Counted from the stretch's first letter, positions 1 to 9,271 are shown. The stretch: DNA of 33,458 nt from Saprospiraceae bacterium (GCA_013002995.1 JABDLO010000215.1:1-33458); one strand, 5' to 3'. Notes: generated from the sequence alone by a model not told the origin. Numbers and translations are program-made.

Positions 1-92
1 AACACAATTGTAAATTGTATGTTTACACTCTGTTTAATGCCTTAATCTAATTTTTTATTTGAATTATCCATTGACTAAAAAAACACCAATTC

Positions 93-413
93 ATGAAGAA
101 AATGATAGTTTTCGCCATCCTGCTAGGGGGCATTATAGCCTGCAGTGGGGGAAATGATAAATCGAAAAGTAATTCTAAATCAGCCACTGCAATTGATGGG
201 GCAAAGATTTATAAATCTAATTGTATGTTGTGCCATGGTGATGATGGCAAGCTAGGATTAAACAACTCAAAAGACCTTACCGTATCAAAATTGACTAAAG
301 AGGAAAGAATCGATATCATAACTAATGGTAAAAATACTATGGTAGGATTCTCATCATTACTTGATGAAGATGAGATCAAAGCAGTTGCTGAGTACACCTT
401 CACTTTAAAATAA
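93..413 (+). CDS. Small c-type cytochrome lipoprotein
   Basis: A 106-residue single-heme cytochrome c, probably anchored to a membrane and facing the periplasm, where it would carry electrons. Seen: an N-terminal hydrophobic segment ending in a lipobox (GGIIAC, Cys17 as the predicted lipidated residue), a Ser/Lys/Asn-rich linker at about 18-34, the heme-attachment motif CMLCH at 44-48, and Met83 in NTMVGF as the likely second axial ligand. The C-terminal helix EDEIKAVAEYTFTL is typical of cytochrome c class I. The stop is 8 bases before anmK, so it probably shares that transcript, although no functional link to sugar metabolism is evident. The redox partner is unknown. Class assignment is firm; lipidation is predicted from the motif only. 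Confidence 0.88.
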   Translation: MKKMIVFAILLGGIIACSGGNDKSKSNSKSATAIDGAKIYKSNCMLCHGDDGKLGLNNSKDLTVSKLTKEERIDIITNGKNTMVGFSSLLDEDEIKAVAEYTFTLK

Positions 414-421
414 TTTCATCA

Positions 422-1480
422 ATGGCAGCAAAGATCCTTGGTATGATGTCCGGCAGTTCACTGGATGGGCTGGATCTTGCCATCTGTGAATTTGAGGGAA
501 CCCAATATAAATTTCTTGCAACTGATCAGATTCTATTACCAGAATCAATAAAAACTAGATTATCAGATCCCTTGGGATTATCAAGCAAAGCTTTATTAAT
601 GCTTTCCAGTGATGTAGGGATGTTTTTAGCAGAGTCTTCCCGGGATTTCATTATAGAAACAGACATTCCGGTTGATCTCATTGTTTCACATGGTCATACG
701 ATTTATCATCAACCTGAATCTAATCTCAGTTGTCAGATCGGAAATGGAGGTATAATAGCTTCATTAACAGGCATTGATACACTTTGTGATCTACGCATTC
801 AGGATATAGCAAATGGTGGCCAGGGTGCACCCCTGGCATCATTAATTGATTTAAATCTTTTTAAAGACTGCAGTGTCAAATTGAATCTGGGAGGTATAGC
901 CAATGTTTCCATATCGATAAATGACCATGTGAGGTCTTGGGATGTATCTCCATGTAACCAAGTATTAAATCAACTGGCTTCATTTAAAGGTTATGAATAC
1001 GATGAAGGTGGAGGATTGGCCAGAATGGGTAACATCGATGAAGGGTTATGGAATATATGGAAATCAATTCCATTTTTTGAAATGTCTCCTCCTAAATCTT
1101 TGGATAATTATTGGGTCAAGAACGACTTCTTTTCAGCCGTCAAAGATGTAAAGATAGAAGACGCCTTACATACCATGTGTCGATTCCTGGCTGACACCCT
1201 TTCGAAGGATCTGAAGAAATATTTGCCGCAAGGCAACCACAAGATGTTGATCACAGGTGGGGGGGCACATAATCAATTCCTGTTAGAATGTATTTCTGAA
1301 AAAGTTGATGTTGAAGTTGTTGTACCAGAGGATGAAGTAATTGATTATAAAGAAGCTTTATTGATGTCTTACATGGGGCATCGATATCTAAAAGGGCAGG
1401 TCAATGTCATTGCGTCTGCGACAGGAGGTGATAAAGACATTATTGCTGGAGCATTATATAAAGGGAATGGAAAACAATAG
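422..1480 (+). CDS. anmK: Anhydro-N-acetylmuramic acid kinase
   Basis: AnmK phosphorylates and hydrates 1,6-anhydro-N-acetylmuramic acid, released during peptidoglycan turnover, to MurNAc-6-phosphate in the cytoplasm. Seen: the N-terminal phosphate-binding signature GMMSGSSLDGLDLA, the central GGQGAPLASLIDLNLF block holding the catalytic Asp region, LNLGGIANVS, and the C-terminal GGGAHNQFLL nucleotide-binding loop of the ASKHA fold. The length of 352 residues is close to the family norm. The usual DTGPGN segment reads DVSPCN here; comparable substitutions are, as I recall, common in Bacteroidota and do not suggest inactivation. It follows the cytochrome gene by 8 bases and overlaps the next gene by 14 bases, so translational coupling is likely. 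MurQ, which would act next, is not in the window. Confidence 0.95.
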   Translation: MAAKILGMMSGSSLDGLDLAICEFEGTQYKFLATDQILLPESIKTRLSDPLGLSSKALLMLSSDVGMFLAESSRDFIIETDIPVDLIVSHGHTIYHQPESNLSCQIGNGGIIASLTGIDTLCDLRIQDIANGGQGAPLASLIDLNLFKDCSVKLNLGGIANVSISINDHVRSWDVSPCNQVLNQLASFKGYEYDEGGGLARMGNIDEGLWNIWKSIPFFEMSPPKSLDNYWVKNDFFSAVKDVKIEDALHTMCRFLADTLSKDLKKYLPQGNHKMLITGGGAHNQFLLECISEKVDVEVVVPEDEVIDYKEALLMSYMGHRYLKGQVNVIASATGGDKDIIAGALYKGNGKQ

Positions 1481-2477
1481 TCATATATTGGTAACCGGAG
1501 CTACGGGGTTCATCGGTTCTTATCTGGTAAGACAACTGCTAAAGGAAGGGCATCAATCCATTACTTGTCTTAAAAGAGAAGGGAGTGATACTGGTACAAT
1601 TGAGGATATTTATGATCAAGTCAAATGGGAAACGGTTGATTTGCTGGAATCAGATAACTTATTTGATATAATAAAGGATCATGAATATGTATTTCATTGT
1701 GCGGCCATGGTGTCTTTCGATCCGGCCATGAGGGACGAGATGTTTAGGGCAAATGTAGAAGGTACTGGTAATGTGGTAAATGGTTGTATTGAAGCTTCTG
1801 TCACCCGATTAATTTATGTAAGTTCAGTCGCAGCCCTAGGTAGGGATCCTAAAATAAAAGTCATAAATGAGGAAGTAGAATGGTCAGAATCAAATTTAAA
1901 CAATGATTATGGCAAGTCTAAGATGCTTGCTGAAATGGAAGTGTGGAGGGCAAGTGCAGAGGGACTGGATGTTGTTATTGCCAACCCCTCGCTTGTACTA
2001 GGCGTTGGAGACTGGAACCGTTCTTCTCTCCAGATCTTTACACGCATCTATAAAGGAATAAAATTTTATCCATCTGGTGGAAATGGAGTTGTAGATGTAC
2101 GTGATGTGGTAGATGGGTTGGTCAGAATGGGCCATACAGATTCAATAAATCAACGTTTTATTTTAACTGGTGCAAATATCTCTTATGGGGATTTTTTCTC
2201 CATGATTGCTAAAGGACTTGGCGTTTCACCACCGTCCAGACCGCTTCCTGAGTGGTTAGGAAAGATGGCTCCTTTATTAGAAAAGATAAGATCCTTGATT
2301 CTATTTAGACCACCGATTATTACGCGATCAAGCCTTAGGACATTGAATCATATAAGTAAGTATGATAATTCTAAATCAATTAACACCTTAGGTATGAAAT
2401 ATAGATCAATTGAAGATACAGTTTCAGATTGTGCTATAGCTTATCTTTCCGGAAGCCAGGATCCACTTTCATCTTAG
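1467..2477 (+). CDS. NAD(P)-dependent epimerase/reductase (extended SDR)
   Basis: A 336-residue extended short-chain dehydrogenase. Seen: the Rossmann motif HILVTGATGFIGSYL (Gly11, Gly14, Gly17), the YVSSVAALG strand carrying the catalytic Ser region, and the YGKSK catalytic motif (Tyr148, Lys152). The C-terminal half resembles dihydroflavonol-4-reductase-like and sugar-epimerase-like proteins, but the substrate cannot be read from the sequence. I chose ATG 1467, giving MENNSHILVTG, because a Rossmann glycine motif near residue 11 is normal. An in-frame ATG at 1404 would add 21 residues with no domain sense and overlap anmK by 77 bases. With ATG 1467 the overlap is 14 bases. It lies between anmK and galM and is probably cotranscribed with them. 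Confidence 0.85.
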   Translation: MENNSHILVTGATGFIGSYLVRQLLKEGHQSITCLKREGSDTGTIEDIYDQVKWETVDLLESDNLFDIIKDHEYVFHCAAMVSFDPAMRDEMFRANVEGTGNVVNGCIEASVTRLIYVSSVAALGRDPKIKVINEEVEWSESNLNNDYGKSKMLAEMEVWRASAEGLDVVIANPSLVLGVGDWNRSSLQIFTRIYKGIKFYPSGGNGVVDVRDVVDGLVRMGHTDSINQRFILTGANISYGDFFSMIAKGLGVSPPSRPLPEWLGKMAPLLEKIRSLILFRPPIITRSSLRTLNHISKYDNSKSINTLGMKYRSIEDTVSDCAIAYLSGSQDPLSS

Positions 2478-2513
2478 AAAGATCAATAAATTATCACTAC
2501 ATTCATCTTTAAG

Positions 2514-3572
2514 ATGAAGGTGAGTCGCAAACTATTCGGAAATATTTCAGGTCAACAGATCTACCAGTATATTCTTTCTAATGATAATGGCATGGAATTG
2601 AAGGTGATCAATTACGGAGGCATCGTAACTCATCTATTGGTTCCTGATAAGGAGGGTAATATAAAAGATGTAGTGCTTGGGTTTGATCATTTAGACGGAT
2701 ATCTGGGGGACCATCCATTTTTTGGTGCAATTATAGGTCGGTATGGAAATCGGATCGCTCATGGACAGTTTTCTATCAATGATAAAATTTACCGGTTGCC
2801 CATAAATAATGGTGGTCATTGCCTGCACGGTGGTGTTGAGACGTTTTCACATAAAATATGGGATATTGAACCCATAGAACATCATGAATATTGCGGGTTG
2901 AAACTTTCTCTTACGAGTCCTGATGGAGATCAGGGATTTCCAGGAAACTTAAATGTTGAAGTACATTATCTGCTTGATGATTCCAATACATGGAGAATTA
3001 AATATAGGGCAATTACAGATCAAGCCACTGTGGTCAATATGACGCAACACGCATACTTCAACTTAAAAGGACATGATGGAGGCCCGGTACTTAAACACTC
3101 ACTGAGGTTGAATGCGGACCATTTTACTCCTGTTGATGAAACGATGATTCCTACAGGAGAGATAGCATCGGTAGAAAATACACCCTTTGATTTCCGATAT
3201 CCACAAGAGGTAGGGTTGATGATGGACGGTGGTTTAGACCCCATGATTGAAGGAGCGAGAGGTTATGATTTAAATTACGTATTAAATGGAGTAGATGGAG
3301 AATTACGACCTATCGCTGAAGTTGTCAATAATGTATCAGGTATTGTGATGGAAGTATGTACAACAGAACCCGGAGCTCAGCTGTACATAGGGAACTGGCT
3401 AGATGGAATCAAGGGGAAGGGAGGTGTTGCTTACCATGCATATCATGGACTCTGCATAGAAACACAACACTTTCCGGACGCTCCTAATCATCCTCATTTT
3501 CCCAGTACTTTTCTTCTCCCTGATGAAGTGCTGGAAAGTGAAACTTCTTATTCATTTTCTGTTCATAAATAG
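2514..3572 (+). CDS. galM: Aldose 1-epimerase (mutarotase)
   Basis: Interconverts the alpha and beta anomers of hexoses such as galactose and glucose. The 352-residue length and the whole-length pattern fit the GalM family. Seen: GIVTHLLVPDKEGNIKDVVLGF near the N-terminus, GRYGNRIAHGQF, the conserved HCLHGG segment, TQHAYFNLKGH containing the catalytic acid His, and the C-terminal ETQHFPDAPNHPHFPS block carrying the catalytic Glu. There is no signal peptide, so it is presumably cytoplasmic. It begins 36 bases after the SDR gene, the last member of the apparent four-gene run that starts at the cytochrome. No terminator is visible in the 250 bases that follow. Confidence 0.94.
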   Translation: MKVSRKLFGNISGQQIYQYILSNDNGMELKVINYGGIVTHLLVPDKEGNIKDVVLGFDHLDGYLGDHPFFGAIIGRYGNRIAHGQFSINDKIYRLPINNGGHCLHGGVETFSHKIWDIEPIEHHEYCGLKLSLTSPDGDQGFPGNLNVEVHYLLDDSNTWRIKYRAITDQATVVNMTQHAYFNLKGHDGGPVLKHSLRLNADHFTPVDETMIPTGEIASVENTPFDFRYPQEVGLMMDGGLDPMIEGARGYDLNYVLNGVDGELRPIAEVVNNVSGIVMEVCTTEPGAQLYIGNWLDGIKGKGGVAYHAYHGLCIETQHFPDAPNHPHFPSTFLLPDEVLESETSYSFSVHK

Positions 3573-3823
3573 TTGTTCAAAACATCAGAAGTCTAGTATG
3601 AGAATCGTTCTAAATGGTGATGATACATATCATTATTAAATAAGGTCTAATATACTAATTGCTCTTAATCAGTCACTTAGGTATTATGCTAAATTGTCTT
3701 GTATTTGCGTGAGTTGACAGAATAATATTTTCAATAATCTGATCTTATGGAAATAAAATAATAATATATATATTCATTCTTCTTAATTCAAAATCGATTA
3801 ACATTCATTAAAAAATAAATCAT

Positions 3824-5950
3824 ATGAGCGTTTCAACCAAGGACATAAGGAACGTGGTCTTGCTGGGCCATTCCGGTTGTGGTAAGACCACTTTTTCAGA
3901 GACCATGTTATTTGAATCTGGAGCCATTCCGAGGAGAGGAACTGTCGAGGCAGGATCTACTTTATCTGATTTTTCAAGTATAGAACAAGAGAGGGGTAAT
4001 TCAATTTTTTCAACTTTAATGCATACCAATTGGAGAGGTAAGAAGATAAACATTCTAGATACTCCTGGTTCAGATGATTTTGTCGGTGAAGTTGTCTGTT
4101 CAATGAGGGTTGCTGACACTGCTCTCATGTTGCTGAATAGCTCCAATGGGGTAGAGGTAGGAACAGAACTTGTGTGGGAGTACATTGAAAAATTTCACAC
4201 TCCTACAATCTTTATAATGAACCAGGTGGATCATGACAAGTCAGACTTTGATGCAGCACTTGAACAGGCTCAGTCCAGATTTGGTAATCATGTCATTCCA
4301 GTTCAATATCCTTTAAATCAGGGCAGTGGATTTAATACCATAGTGGATGCATTGAGGATGGTGATGTATGTATTTCCAGAAGGAGGTGGAAAACCGGAAA
4401 AACAAGAAATTCCGGAAAGTGAAATAGGCAGAGCACAAGAGATGCACAATGCTCTTGTAGAAGCTGCTGCAGAGAATGATGAAGGATTGATGGAGAGGTT
4501 TTTTGATGCGGGAACTCTTAATGAAGAAGAACTTGCTCAAGGACTTACCATTGCACTTGCCAATCAACAGATTTTTCCAGTCTTCTGTTGCTCATCAACT
4601 CAGAATATGGGAAGTGGAAGGATTATGGGATTCTTAAATGATATCGCTCCTTCTCCTGCTGATAGACCAGATGCTCCGACAGAGGATGGCGATACAATGG
4701 CTCCAGATTCTACCGGGCCAACGTCAATTTTCATATACAAGACATTTTCTGAGCCTCAGGTAGGAATGGTTTCTTATTTTAAGGTGTATAGTGGGACATT
4801 GAAAGCTGGAGATGAACTGGTTAATATGAAAAATTCCACGACTGAAAGATTCAATCAGCTCTTTGAAGCCAATGGGAAGGTGAGAAATACGGTTGATCAA
4901 TTAGTGGCTGGTGATATAGGAGTTACTGTTAAGTTGAAGAATTCACATACCAATAATACGCTCAATCAAAAAGGGTACAATAAGGAAATTAAAAAGATCA
5001 CATTTCCAGATCCTAGGGTAAGGACAGCGGTAGTACCACCTAGCAAAGCAGAAATGGAAAAACTGATGAAAGCCCTTCATCAGATTGAGGAAGAAGATCC
5101 TACCTTAATCATAGAACAAAGTGCTCAACTCAAGCAGACCTTATTGCATGGGCAAGGACAATTACACCTTGATATACTCAGGTATCGAATAGAGAAGGTG
5201 AATAACATCACCATGGAGTTTGAAGAACCTAGGATTCCATATAGGGAAACGATTACAAAAGTTGCCAATGGATCTTACAGACACAAAAAACAATCAGGTG
5301 GAGCAGGACAATTCGGTGAAGTGCATATGCGGATAGAACCATATTATGAAGATATGCCGGATCCAACAGACCTTTCTGTGAGAAAGAAAGAAATTGAGGA
5401 CTTGCCATGGGGTGGGAAACTCGCTTTTTATTGGTGTATTGTCGGAGGGTCCATTGATGCCAAGTATTCCAATGCTATTAAGAAGGGAGTCATGCAGAAA
5501 ATGGAAGAAGGACCTCTTACAGGATCTTATTGCCAAAATATAAGGGTTTGTATTTATGATGGAAAGATGCACCCAGTCGACAGTAATGATATGGCGTTTA
5601 TGATTGCTGCTGCACAAGTTTTTAAAACTGAATTTAAAAGTGCAGCACCTCAACTTATGGAACCAATTTATGATCTTGAAGTAATGTGTAGTGATACAGT
5701 AATGGGGGATATCATGGGAGATCTTCAGACCAGAAGAGCAATCATTCAGGGAATGGATGCTAAGGGTCATTACCAGATCATTAGGGCAAAAGTACCATTA
5801 GCTGAGTTGTATAAGTACAGTTCATCATTGAGATCATTGTCTCAGGGTAGAGCTAAGTTCTCAAGAAAATTTGCGGAGTTTAGCCCTGTACCACACGACT
5901 TACAACAGAAATTAATCAAAGAACACGAAGAAGAACTTGCAGAGGCTTAA
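3824..5950 (+). CDS. EF-G paralog (EF-G2-like) with defective GTPase motifs
   Basis: A 708-residue elongation-factor-G paralog with all five domains: GTPase (about 8-275), domain II (about 300-380), III (about 395-470), IV (about 475-590) and V (about 600-695). Seen: P-loop GHSGCGKT (15-22) and NQVD (133-136) in place of NKxD. Two key positions differ from canonical EF-G. Switch I reads RGNSI (57-61) instead of RGITI, losing the Mg-coordinating Thr, and DTPGH reads DTPGS (79-83), losing the catalytic His. The domain IV tip loops are intact (KKQSGGAGQFG and HPVDSNDMAF), so tRNA translocation contacts should be kept. Bacteroides EF-G2 is known as a paralog without GTPase activity that supports translation when nutrients are scarce; I infer the same class here. 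There is no rpsL/rpsG neighbour, so this is not the str-operon fusA. Confidence 0.92.
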   Translation: MSVSTKDIRNVVLLGHSGCGKTTFSETMLFESGAIPRRGTVEAGSTLSDFSSIEQERGNSIFSTLMHTNWRGKKINILDTPGSDDFVGEVVCSMRVADTALMLLNSSNGVEVGTELVWEYIEKFHTPTIFIMNQVDHDKSDFDAALEQAQSRFGNHVIPVQYPLNQGSGFNTIVDALRMVMYVFPEGGGKPEKQEIPESEIGRAQEMHNALVEAAAENDEGLMERFFDAGTLNEEELAQGLTIALANQQIFPVFCCSSTQNMGSGRIMGFLNDIAPSPADRPDAPTEDGDTMAPDSTGPTSIFIYKTFSEPQVGMVSYFKVYSGTLKAGDELVNMKNSTTERFNQLFEANGKVRNTVDQLVAGDIGVTVKLKNSHTNNTLNQKGYNKEIKKITFPDPRVRTAVVPPSKAEMEKLMKALHQIEEEDPTLIIEQSAQLKQTLLHGQGQLHLDILRYRIEKVNNITMEFEEPRIPYRETITKVANGSYRHKKQSGGAGQFGEVHMRIEPYYEDMPDPTDLSVRKKEIEDLPWGGKLAFYWCIVGGSIDAKYSNAIKKGVMQKMEEGPLTGSYCQNIRVCIYDGKMHPVDSNDMAFMIAAAQVFKTEFKSAAPQLMEPIYDLEVMCSDTVMGDIMGDLQTRRAIIQGMDAKGHYQIIRAKVPLAELYKYSSSLRSLSQGRAKFSRKFAEFSPVPHDLQQKLIKEHEEELAEA

Positions 5951-5994
5951 TGAATTAATCTTTTGTAGTTTATTGTTTTATAACTAGATTAAGA

Positions 5995-6059
5995 AGAGAA
6001 GGCATATTAATAATGTGATTGAATGCAATAGTCAACCACATTATTCCTTCTCTTTTTTT
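5995..6059 (+). terminator. Rho-independent terminator after the EF-G paralog
   Basis: Arms AGAGAAGG (5995-6002) and CCTTCTCT (6046-6053) enclose a second paired segment AATAATGTG (6009-6017) / CACATTATT (6037-6045), with a 6-base bulge on the 5' side. A run of T follows directly at 6053-6059. It lies 44 bases after the EF-G stop codon and faces rightward, separating that gene from the glycosyltransferase. Confidence 0.85.
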
Positions 6060-6072
6060 GTGCATCCTCCGA

Positions 6073-6102
6073 TTGTCAATTCACTACTCTGAAGTATTTT
6101 TA
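6073..6102 (+). promoter_or_regulatory. Possible Bacteroidota-type promoter for the GT4 gene
   Basis: TTG at 6073-6075 is followed after 19 bases by TATTTTTA at 6095-6102, one mismatch from TAnnTTTG. The spacing fits the phylum's -33/-7 arrangement, and the pair sits just after the terminator and about 55 bases before the GTG start. One mismatch in AT-rich DNA makes this weak. Confidence 0.3.
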
Positions 6103-6158
6103 TCGTGTTCAATTGATTCTGACTATAGCATTTCTTAAAGTCTCTATACCTTAGCATT

Positions 6159-7262
6159 GTGAAAATTGGATTCGATGCAAAACGACTGTTTCTGAATAAT
6201 ACGGGCCTTGGAAATTACAGCAGGACTCTGGTGAAAAATATGGAGCAGTTCTTTCCGGAGCACGAATACATATTATACACTCCGAGGATTGTTGAAAATG
6301 ATGCTACTCGATATTTCTTACAAGACAATAAGTTTGTTATAAAAGAAGGGCCGGCAATCTTTTCTTCGTACTGGCGAAGTAAAGGAATCGTGAAAGACTT
6401 ATTAAAAGATGGTATTGATATTTACCATGGTCTGAGTCACGAAATTCCATTAGGTTTATCTTCAACTGATATTCGTTCCTGTGTTTCAGTTCACGATTTG
6501 ATATTTGAAGTTTATCCAAAGTTGTTCAATTTTATAGATCGCAAGTTGTATCAACTAAAATATAAGTCTTCAGCTATCCGAGCTGATACAGTGATCGCAA
6601 TCAGTGAGTCTACAGCTCATGATATAGAGTCATTCTGGAATATAAGGAAGGACAAAATAGAGATCGTATACCAATCTGCTGGAGAAGCTTTTTTTAGGGA
6701 AACACGTAAAGAAGATCTCAATCGAAATCATTTCCTATATGTGGGTTCTATTATTGAGCGTAAAGGTTTACTGGATATTATAATTGCATATAATAAATGC
6801 ATGGAGGATCGTGATATGCCACCATTTAAAGTAATAGGAAGAGGCAAATCATACTTTAAAGCATGTAAAAATAAAGTTGCGGAATTGGGTCTATCCAATA
6901 AAATTCAATTTATAGGGGAGGTTAATAATTCAGAATTGATAAAATATTATGACGAGGCCATCATATTGATCTATCCAAGTGTTTATGAAGGATTTGGAAT
7001 TCCGATCATTGAAGCTTCATTGAGGAAAACTCCAGTCATCTGTTCCAATAAATCTTCGATGCCTGAGGCTGGAGGACCTCATGCATTATATGTTGGGCCT
7101 GGTGATGTAAATGGTTTAAGTGATGCGATGAACTTTTGTTTAGATAATCCCGATGAAGTAGCATTTCAGGCAGAAAAATCATATCTTTATGCCAGGAATA
7201 GATATAATGCTTCAGAGACGGCACATTCTTTGCTTAGTATTTATCGAAAAATGAAAGGATAA
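6159..7262 (+). CDS. Glycosyltransferase family 4
   Basis: A 367-residue GT-B glycosyltransferase, expected to move a sugar from a nucleotide-sugar donor onto a glycan or lipid acceptor at the cytoplasmic face of the membrane. Seen: N-terminal glycine-rich segment NNTGLGNYSRTL, HDLIFEVYP in the first Rossmann half, ISESTAHDI, the LYVGSIIERKG strand that opens the donor-binding half, and the retaining EX7E motif in YEGFGIPIIEAS (Glu277 and Glu285). The pattern is close to the mannosyltransferase-like GT4 group, but donor and acceptor cannot be assigned. The start is GTG, and a downstream ATG would remove the first strand. It is monocistronic, between two terminators, and no other polysaccharide genes are nearby. 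Confidence 0.9.
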   Translation: MKIGFDAKRLFLNNTGLGNYSRTLVKNMEQFFPEHEYILYTPRIVENDATRYFLQDNKFVIKEGPAIFSSYWRSKGIVKDLLKDGIDIYHGLSHEIPLGLSSTDIRSCVSVHDLIFEVYPKLFNFIDRKLYQLKYKSSAIRADTVIAISESTAHDIESFWNIRKDKIEIVYQSAGEAFFRETRKEDLNRNHFLYVGSIIERKGLLDIIIAYNKCMEDRDMPPFKVIGRGKSYFKACKNKVAELGLSNKIQFIGEVNNSELIKYYDEAIILIYPSVYEGFGIPIIEASLRKTPVICSNKSSMPEAGGPHALYVGPGDVNGLSDAMNFCLDNPDEVAFQAEKSYLYARNRYNASETAHSLLSIYRKMKG

Positions 7263-7403
7263 GATAAAAGTTTTGTAAAGTACTTAACTATCTTACCTGA
7301 AATTCTAAAATGATATTTGTTGCAGCGATGCAATTTATATAGATTTACAGCATCAGTTTAGAAATACACTGATGTTAAAATCCAGGTTTCATTCTCATTA
7401 TTT

Positions 7404-7436
7404 TGGGGTGGGTTCCAAAATTCCACCCCATTTTTT
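7404..7436 (+). terminator. Rho-independent terminator after the GT4 gene
   Basis: Stem TGGGGTGG (7404-7411) / CCACCCCA (7423-7430), an 11-base loop, then six T at 7431-7436. It is oriented for rightward transcripts and lies about 140 bases beyond the glycosyltransferase stop. On the other strand no U-rich tail follows, so it is probably not the terminator of the convergent VOC gene. Confidence 0.85.
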
Positions 7437-7456
7437 ATTCCCTTAAGTCATTGCTT

Positions 7457-7852
7457 TTAAAGAATTTGAACCAGCTGCAGGAAATTACCGCAGGTGTCAT
7501 CCAATATTGCAATTGCTGCTGTTCCCACTGAAGTTGGTTTTACAGAAAATGATACTCCGAGATCAGTTAACCTTTCATATTCTTTTTCTACATCATCTAC
7601 TTCAAGTTGAGCAACAGGTAATCCTGCATCTTTTATTGCTTTCTGATAGATCCTGGAAGGCTCAAAATGTAATGGAGCAGGTTCAAGTAGTATTTCTGCT
7701 CCATTCTCTTCTTGTGATGATTCAACCGTTAACCATTTATTACCTCCTCCCACATCTATATTGGTCTTTAGTTTAAGACCTAATATCTCGGTATAGAATT
7801 TTAAAGCTTTAGCCTGGTCGAGCACTGGGATGCTTAGAGTTTTGATTCTCAT
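7457..7852 (-). CDS. VOC family (glyoxalase-fold) protein
   Basis: A single-unit, 131-residue member of the vicinal oxygen chelate superfamily, whose members are metal-dependent lyases, dioxygenases or resistance proteins. Seen: SIPVLDQAKALKFYTEILGLKL at the N-terminus, KWLTVE in the first beta-alpha unit, and the second unit LEVDDVEKEYERLTDLGVSF ending with LDDTCGNFLQLVQ, where the metal-binding Glu of the family normally sits but a Gln (FLQL) is seen. I chose the start giving MRIKTLSIPVLD; an upstream in-frame Met would add 15 residues before the first strand without family support. It lies 108 bases downstream of the MFS gene on the same strand and may be cotranscribed. The substrate is unknown. 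Confidence 0.82.
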   Translation of the reverse strand: MRIKTLSIPVLDQAKALKFYTEILGLKLKTNIDVGGGNKWLTVESSQEENGAEILLEPAPLHFEPSRIYQKAIKDAGLPVAQLEVDDVEKEYERLTDLGVSFSVKPTSVGTAAIAILDDTCGNFLQLVQIL

Positions 7853-7960
7853 GATAAATGTGTTTTGATGTATTAAGATATCTAATTTAATGATCAATCA
7901 GAAATCACAATGTCTGGATTAGTGTCATGGAATAAATATCAACTCTAAAAAAGTTTTACT

Positions 7961-9166
7961 TTAATCAGAAATCTTATTCCGGATAAGGAGAAAACCAAGA
8001 ACACTTAGAGTATTTAGGCCAGCCATGCTATACCACAAAACTTCAAAACCATAAGCATCAAGAATTTGTGTCCCAAGTATTGGTGCAATTAAAAATGCCA
8101 ATGAAAACATCATTGTGTAGGCTCCCATATATTGGCCAAGTGAACCCCGAGACCCGCGTTTCAATGCCCATGTATTGGAATATGGAAAATTTAATATCTC
8201 TCCAAAGCCTACTAAAAATGAATAAGCCAAAAATATTACAAGCCAATGACCGGGTAGCAAGAAAGAGGCATGTGCCAATCCTATCATAGCTGCTCCTACT
8301 ATCACCCAGAAGAATGACCTTTTCAGATTTTCAGTAAAAAATATCACTGGCATCTCAAATAGAAATATGATCAATCCATTAAGTGTAAAAAACAAACCTA
8401 TCTGAAACTCACTCAGACTCCACTCTCTTTCAAAGAAAAGTGGAACAGTTGAAAGGATCTGAAAGAATGCAATCAGGTTGATCAGGTTTACAGCAACAAA
8501 TGCTATAAAGATGTAGTCTTTGTATACAGATTGTTTTGGATCATCATTGGCTTCTTCAATCTCTTCTGGATGAGAAGACTTTTCTGGCAACAATCTCAAT
8601 AAAAAGAAAGCTGCGATAAGACATGTTACTCCATCCAACACAAATAACCATACATATCCCATGGTTCCTGCAACGATCCCTCCTACAGCAGGACCTATAC
8701 TGATTCCTAAATTAATGGCCATACGAATCAAGGAAATGGACCTTGTGCGATTTTCAGGATCAGAATAATCATTAATTGATGACATTACAGCAGGACGTAA
8801 AGCATCCGCTATGGTGCTCACAATGAAAATGGCTATCATCAATAACCAATAAGATTTTATAAAACCCAGAGTAATCAATCCAACGCCTCCCAATAAAAGG
8901 CTATACGACATAACCTTATATGTTCCCCATCGGTCTGAAAGCCATCCCCCTAATGCGGAGCCTGCTATTGACCCCAAACCAAAACTGGCCGTGAGTAATC
9001 CAGCTTTGACAATGGAAAAATTTAATTCCTGAGTTGCATAAAGTGTAAGAAAGGGTATTACCATCATACCACTCCTGTTGATCAACATGATCAAGGACAG
9101 CAGCCATATCTCACGTGATAATCCACGGAAAGATTCCTTATAATATTTTATAGTGGTAACAATCAT
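7961..9166 (-). CDS. MFS transporter (drug/metabolite exporter type)
   Basis: A 401-residue major facilitator with about twelve hydrophobic helices and a polar central loop near residues 195-210 (LPEKSSHPEEIEEANDD). Seen: the motif A-like segment GGWLSDRWGTYKV after the second helix, and GPAVGGIVAG in the fifth helix, resembling motif C of proton-driven exporters. The best general match is the MdtH/YttB-like DHA1 group; the substrate cannot be assigned. AAGGA lies close upstream of the ATG as a modest ribosome-binding site. It is divergent from the thioredoxin-like gene at 9350 and precedes the VOC gene. Exporter plus VOC protein is an arrangement sometimes linked to small-molecule resistance, but nothing here proves that. 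Confidence 0.88.
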   Translation of the reverse strand: MIVTTIKYYKESFRGLSREIWLLSLIMLINRSGMMVIPFLTLYATQELNFSIVKAGLLTASFGLGSIAGSALGGWLSDRWGTYKVMSYSLLLGGVGLITLGFIKSYWLLMIAIFIVSTIADALRPAVMSSINDYSDPENRTRSISLIRMAINLGISIGPAVGGIVAGTMGYVWLFVLDGVTCLIAAFFLLRLLPEKSSHPEEIEEANDDPKQSVYKDYIFIAFVAVNLINLIAFFQILSTVPLFFEREWSLSEFQIGLFFTLNGLIIFLFEMPVIFFTENLKRSFFWVIVGAAMIGLAHASFLLPGHWLVIFLAYSFLVGFGEILNFPYSNTWALKRGSRGSLGQYMGAYTMMFSLAFLIAPILGTQILDAYGFEVLWYSMAGLNTLSVLGFLLIRNKISD

Positions 9167-9271
9167 TCCTTGCGCTGTAAAGCTATTAAATTCTATGTGT
9201 TGTGATCATTAACATTTTATTGAAAACTCATTAACAGAACATTGGATTTCCATTAACAGCATCCCTAAAAG

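Noticed and set aside
1404-1466. Earlier ATG for the SDR gene
   Set aside because: It would add 21 residues encoded entirely inside anmK ahead of the Rossmann motif; the ATG at 1467 gives the normal N-terminus.
3573-3823. Promoter for the EF-G paralog around TGTATTTG
   Set aside because: One mismatch in the -7 box and no TTG at the right spacing; nothing else distinctive was found in this 251-base gap.
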